Assembly (NCBI GenBank): GCA_036847245.1
Contig: DAIUAL010000006.1
Location: forward strand, 1-46,430
DNA length: 46,430 nt
Direction: 5' to 3'
Source of the DNA: UBA4661 sp002405405
Lineage (GTDB): Bacteria; Bacteroidota; Ignavibacteria; Kapaibacteriales; UBA4661
Both the position numbers and the translations under genes were made by a program. Below are positions 44,360-46,430 of this stretch, in pieces (the first letter of the stretch is position 1; each line of letters begins with the position of its first letter). The notes under the pieces are model-generated. The model saw only the letters and a list, made by a program, of their open reading frames with translations, made no database searches and was not told the DNA's origin.

Positions 44360-45586
44360 TTAGATGTGTTCGGCAACAACATAGAGGAATTTACGTTTGC
44401 CGACTTTCAGAAGACGCTGTGTCGAAAAGTCCACCACCTGTGTAGGTTCAGTAATTTTTTCACCATCAAGTGATACTCCACCACCTTGAATCAATCGTCT
44501 CGCCTCACTCTTCGAAGGAGCCAATGCTGTATGAGCAAGTAAATCCACAATATTCATACTTGAATCAACACCGGCAAGAACTTGTGTATCAATCTCGTCA
44601 GGAATATCTTTTTTGACAAAAATGCGCTCAAATTCTTCAAATGCCGCTCGCCCAGCTTCTTCGCCATGATAGCGCGCAACAATTTTCATCGCTGTTTCTA
44701 CCTTAGCTGTACGAGGGTGTAGTGTACCATTGTCAAGACCTTGTTGTACTGATTGCACTTCGATAGATGGAGCAAAAGCACCCAATTGCAAATACCGCGC
44801 AATCAGTGTGTCAGGAATGGACATTGTTTTTCCGAACATTTCGCGGGGTGAGTCGGTTAGAGCAATGTAGTTGTCAAGCGATTTACTCATTTTTTCTACG
44901 CCATCAGTACCTTCAAGAATCGGCATTGTCAAGACACACTGTGGTTCAATATTGTACGAGCGCATAATGTCACGTGCTACCAACAGATTAAATTTCTGAT
45001 CGGTGCCACCTAGCTCAATATCATTTTGTAAATGCACAGAATCCATAGCTTGTGCTAGAGGATACAAAAATTCATGTACGCTTATTGGCACTTCGGCTTC
45101 GAAGCGTTTGTGGAAATCATCACGTTCCAACATTTGTGAAACAGTGTATTGTGCCGCTAATTTAATGACATCGGCAAAGTGCATGGTCCCAAGCCATTCT
45201 GAGTTATACACAATGCGTGCTTTCGCAATATCCAAAACAAGTTTTGCTTGGTCGATATAGCTCTGGCCATTCACGCGGGTCTCTTCAATAGTTAGTGCCG
45301 GGCGTGTTTTCGACTTCCCTGTTGGGTCACCAATCATCGCAGTAAAATCACCAATAATCAGCACGACATGATGTCCCATGTCTTGAAATTGACGCAGTTT
45401 GTTCAGGACAACGGCATGACCGATATGAAGATCGGGTCTGCTTGGGTCGCACCCTAACTTGGCTGTCATGGGCTTGCCGGTTTTGAGCGAACGCTCAATC
45501 TTTTGTACTAGTTCTTGTTCGGGAAATACTTCGTGCGTTCCTGCACGAATAATGTCCATTTGTTCATTCAGCGATGGAAATGCCAT
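44360..45586 (-). CDS. tyrS: Tyrosyl-tRNA synthetase
   Basis: 408 residues from the ATG at 45586; an in-frame upstream stretch to 45694 overlaps the next gene and has no family match. Class I motifs HIGH (residues 54-57, PDLHIGHAVV) and KMSKS (VEKMSKSLDN) are intact; an S4-like RNA-binding domain with SEARRLIQGGGVSLDGE closes the protein. The length and HIGH placement fit the TyrZ-like type. The gene is followed by HPr. Confidence 0.97.
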   Translation of the reverse strand: MAFPSLNEQMDIIRAGTHEVFPEQELVQKIERSLKTGKPMTAKLGCDPSRPDLHIGHAVVLNKLRQFQDMGHHVVLIIGDFTAMIGDPTGKSKTRPALTIEETRVNGQSYIDQAKLVLDIAKARIVYNSEWLGTMHFADVIKLAAQYTVSQMLERDDFHKRFEAEVPISVHEFLYPLAQAMDSVHLQNDIELGGTDQKFNLLVARDIMRSYNIEPQCVLTMPILEGTDGVEKMSKSLDNYIALTDSPREMFGKTMSIPDTLIARYLQLGAFAPSIEVQSVQQGLDNGTLHPRTAKVETAMKIVARYHGEEAGRAAFEEFERIFVKKDIPDEIDTQVLAGVDSSMNIVDLLAHTALAPSKSEARRLIQGGGVSLDGEKITEPTQVVDFSTQRLLKVGKRKFLYVVAEHI

Positions 45587-45654
45587 AATGCCTTGTGCGT
45601 ATAAAACAGTGTGTAAAAAATGATCAATCGTGTTGTTTGCGAATGTCGCTCGCG

Positions 45655-46430
45655 TTAATCTTCGACGATGATAAGATACTTGGAAATAGCCCAAAAAGCA
45701 TCGGGATCTTTAACTTTAATGGTTGAAGTCTTGCCATTTGTACTGACTACTTCCAAGAGCGAAGCATCGTGTTTGGTTACGATTTTAAAGTCTTTAGGTA
45801 CTTCGAATGTTTGTACTTGACGGTAATCAATTGTACGATAATCCTCTTTTTTGAATAGACCGGTTGGCTGCCATACACCACCAAAAAAGAGAACTTTACC
45901 GCGTTTTTCGATCATACCTTTTTTCTCAAACTCATCTTTGGAACCGATAGCAACATATACGGTGTATTTCTCTTGTGTCAGTTGATCACGTTCTTTTGTT
46001 ACAAGTTGTTTTTGCTCGGCGAGCTGCTGTTTTTGCTCGGTGAGCTGAATGTTTTCTGATTTTAACTGATTAACTTCACCGCGTAGCACTGTAATTGTTT
46101 GCTCTTGATTATTGATAATCGTATTAAGATCATTGACTGTTTTTTCAAGCGTCGCAATCTGTGCACTGAGGGCAGAGTTCTCTGTTTTCATTTTGCTGAG
46201 GCGGTTTTTCAATGATCCGATCTGCTGTTTGCGGTCATTAAGTTTTACACCAAGTGAGTCAATGAGGTTGATCATTTCTTGGCGAACATTATTCTGTGGT
46301 TTTTCAATATCGCTTGCTACAATAGTTTTGCCCGACATCATCGAAAGTCGTGTGTAAACTTCGTTGATGGTTTTAGTTGTTTCGATGACTTGTGCAGAAA
46401 TAGAATCTTTCTGTGCCGACACGCGCGCTG
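45655..46430 (-). CDS. Coiled-coil protein with C-terminal beta domain, 5' end outside the window
   Basis: The frame runs past the right edge, so the N-terminus is missing; the first possible internal start is a GTG at 46422. The visible part of 258 residues has a coiled coil of about 110 residues (around 50-160, rich in Gln, Leu, Glu, with QLAEQKQ repeats), and a C-terminal domain of about 95 residues ending in FWAISKYLIIVED. This C-terminal pattern, with a KRGKVLFFGGVW stretch, recalls a Bacteroidota family of coiled-coil lipoprotein/adhesin-like proteins (Cbp1-type), but I cannot confirm it. It starts upstream of tyrS on the same strand with 68 bp between. Confidence 0.65.
   Translation of the reverse strand, partial: ARVSAQKDSISAQVIETTKTINEVYTRLSMMSGKTIVASDIEKPQNNVRQEMINLIDSLGVKLNDRKQQIGSLKNRLSKMKTENSALSAQIATLEKTVNDLNTIINNQEQTITVLRGEVNQLKSENIQLTEQKQQLAEQKQLVTKERDQLTQEKYTVYVAIGSKDEFEKKGMIEKRGKVLFFGGVWQPTGLFKKEDYRTIDYRQVQTFEVPKDFKIVTKHDASLLEVVSTNGKTSTIKVKDPDAFWAISKYLIIVED

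Noticed and set aside
1..46430. CRISPR array, insertion sequence, prophage or integron
   Set aside because: No transposase, integrase, direct-repeat array or phage gene seen; gene content is typical chromosomal core and envelope genes.

Overview
The window looks like chromosomal DNA of a Gram-negative member of the Bacteroidota/Chlorobiota/Kapabacteria (FCB) group. The evidence is a large secreted glycosidase-like protein ending in a type IX secretion (T9SS) sorting domain, lipoproteins with a Cys lipobox, an SbsA-type Ig lipoprotein typical of this group, an efp-accB-accC order, a lipid A kinase (LpxK), beta-barrel-like proteins ending in aromatic or hydrophobic residues, and often weak Shine-Dalgarno sites. 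The exact phylum is an inference. I see no insertion sequence, prophage, CRISPR array or rRNA. Most of the window is ordinary housekeeping sequence with lineage-specific envelope genes between.

Layout. 1-5.3 kb: three co-directional envelope genes (a 5'-truncated beta-rich protein and two exported probable beta-barrel proteins). 5.3-9.2 kb: miaB and divergent purL. 9.2-12.2 kb: a two-component pair whose histidine kinase is interrupted by an in-frame TAA, then a DUF1801-like protein. 12.4-14.4 kb: two tandem exported paralogues and gcvH. 14.5-18.3 kb: a methyltransferase, an M16 peptidase, a mannose-1-phosphate guanylyltransferase, and a SufE protein lacking its catalytic cysteine. 18.7-20.8 kb: a T9SS-type DUF4038/GH140-like protein. 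20.9-23.4 kb: queF, queD and gltX. 23.5-27 kb: B12-dependent ribonucleotide reductase with a 660-bp leader/intergenic region. 27.7-33.5 kb: an Ig-like lipoprotein, three small or medium membrane proteins, membrane-anchored MsrB and a class III adenylate cyclase. 33.6-36.9 kb: a type III polyketide synthase, an orphan response regulator, OsmC, a small membrane protein and a lipoprotein. 36.9-39.7 kb: tRNA-Cys, efp, accB, accC. 40-44 kb: lpxK, then a muropeptide-recycling-like trio (class I amidotransferase, NlpC/P60 endopeptidase, Ala-Glu epimerase). 44-46.4 kb: HPr, tyrS and a 5'-truncated coiled-coil protein.

Functional links. queF and queD are two steps of queuosine synthesis. accB and accC form the biotin half of acetyl-CoA carboxylase. 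The SH3-NlpC/P60 enzyme and the dipeptide epimerase match the two core steps of murein tripeptide breakdown seen in ykf-type clusters.

The most unusual signals are three single-codon lesions in otherwise intact genes: a TAA between HAMP and H-box of the histidine kinase, Cys51 to Phe in SufE, and a TAG next to the natural N-terminus of LpxK. I found no clear evidence of a wholly new defence or mobile system. The strongest candidates for unknown biology are the tandem exported paralogues, the solitary type III PKS next to a cyclase and an orphan regulator, and the structured region upstream of nrdJ.
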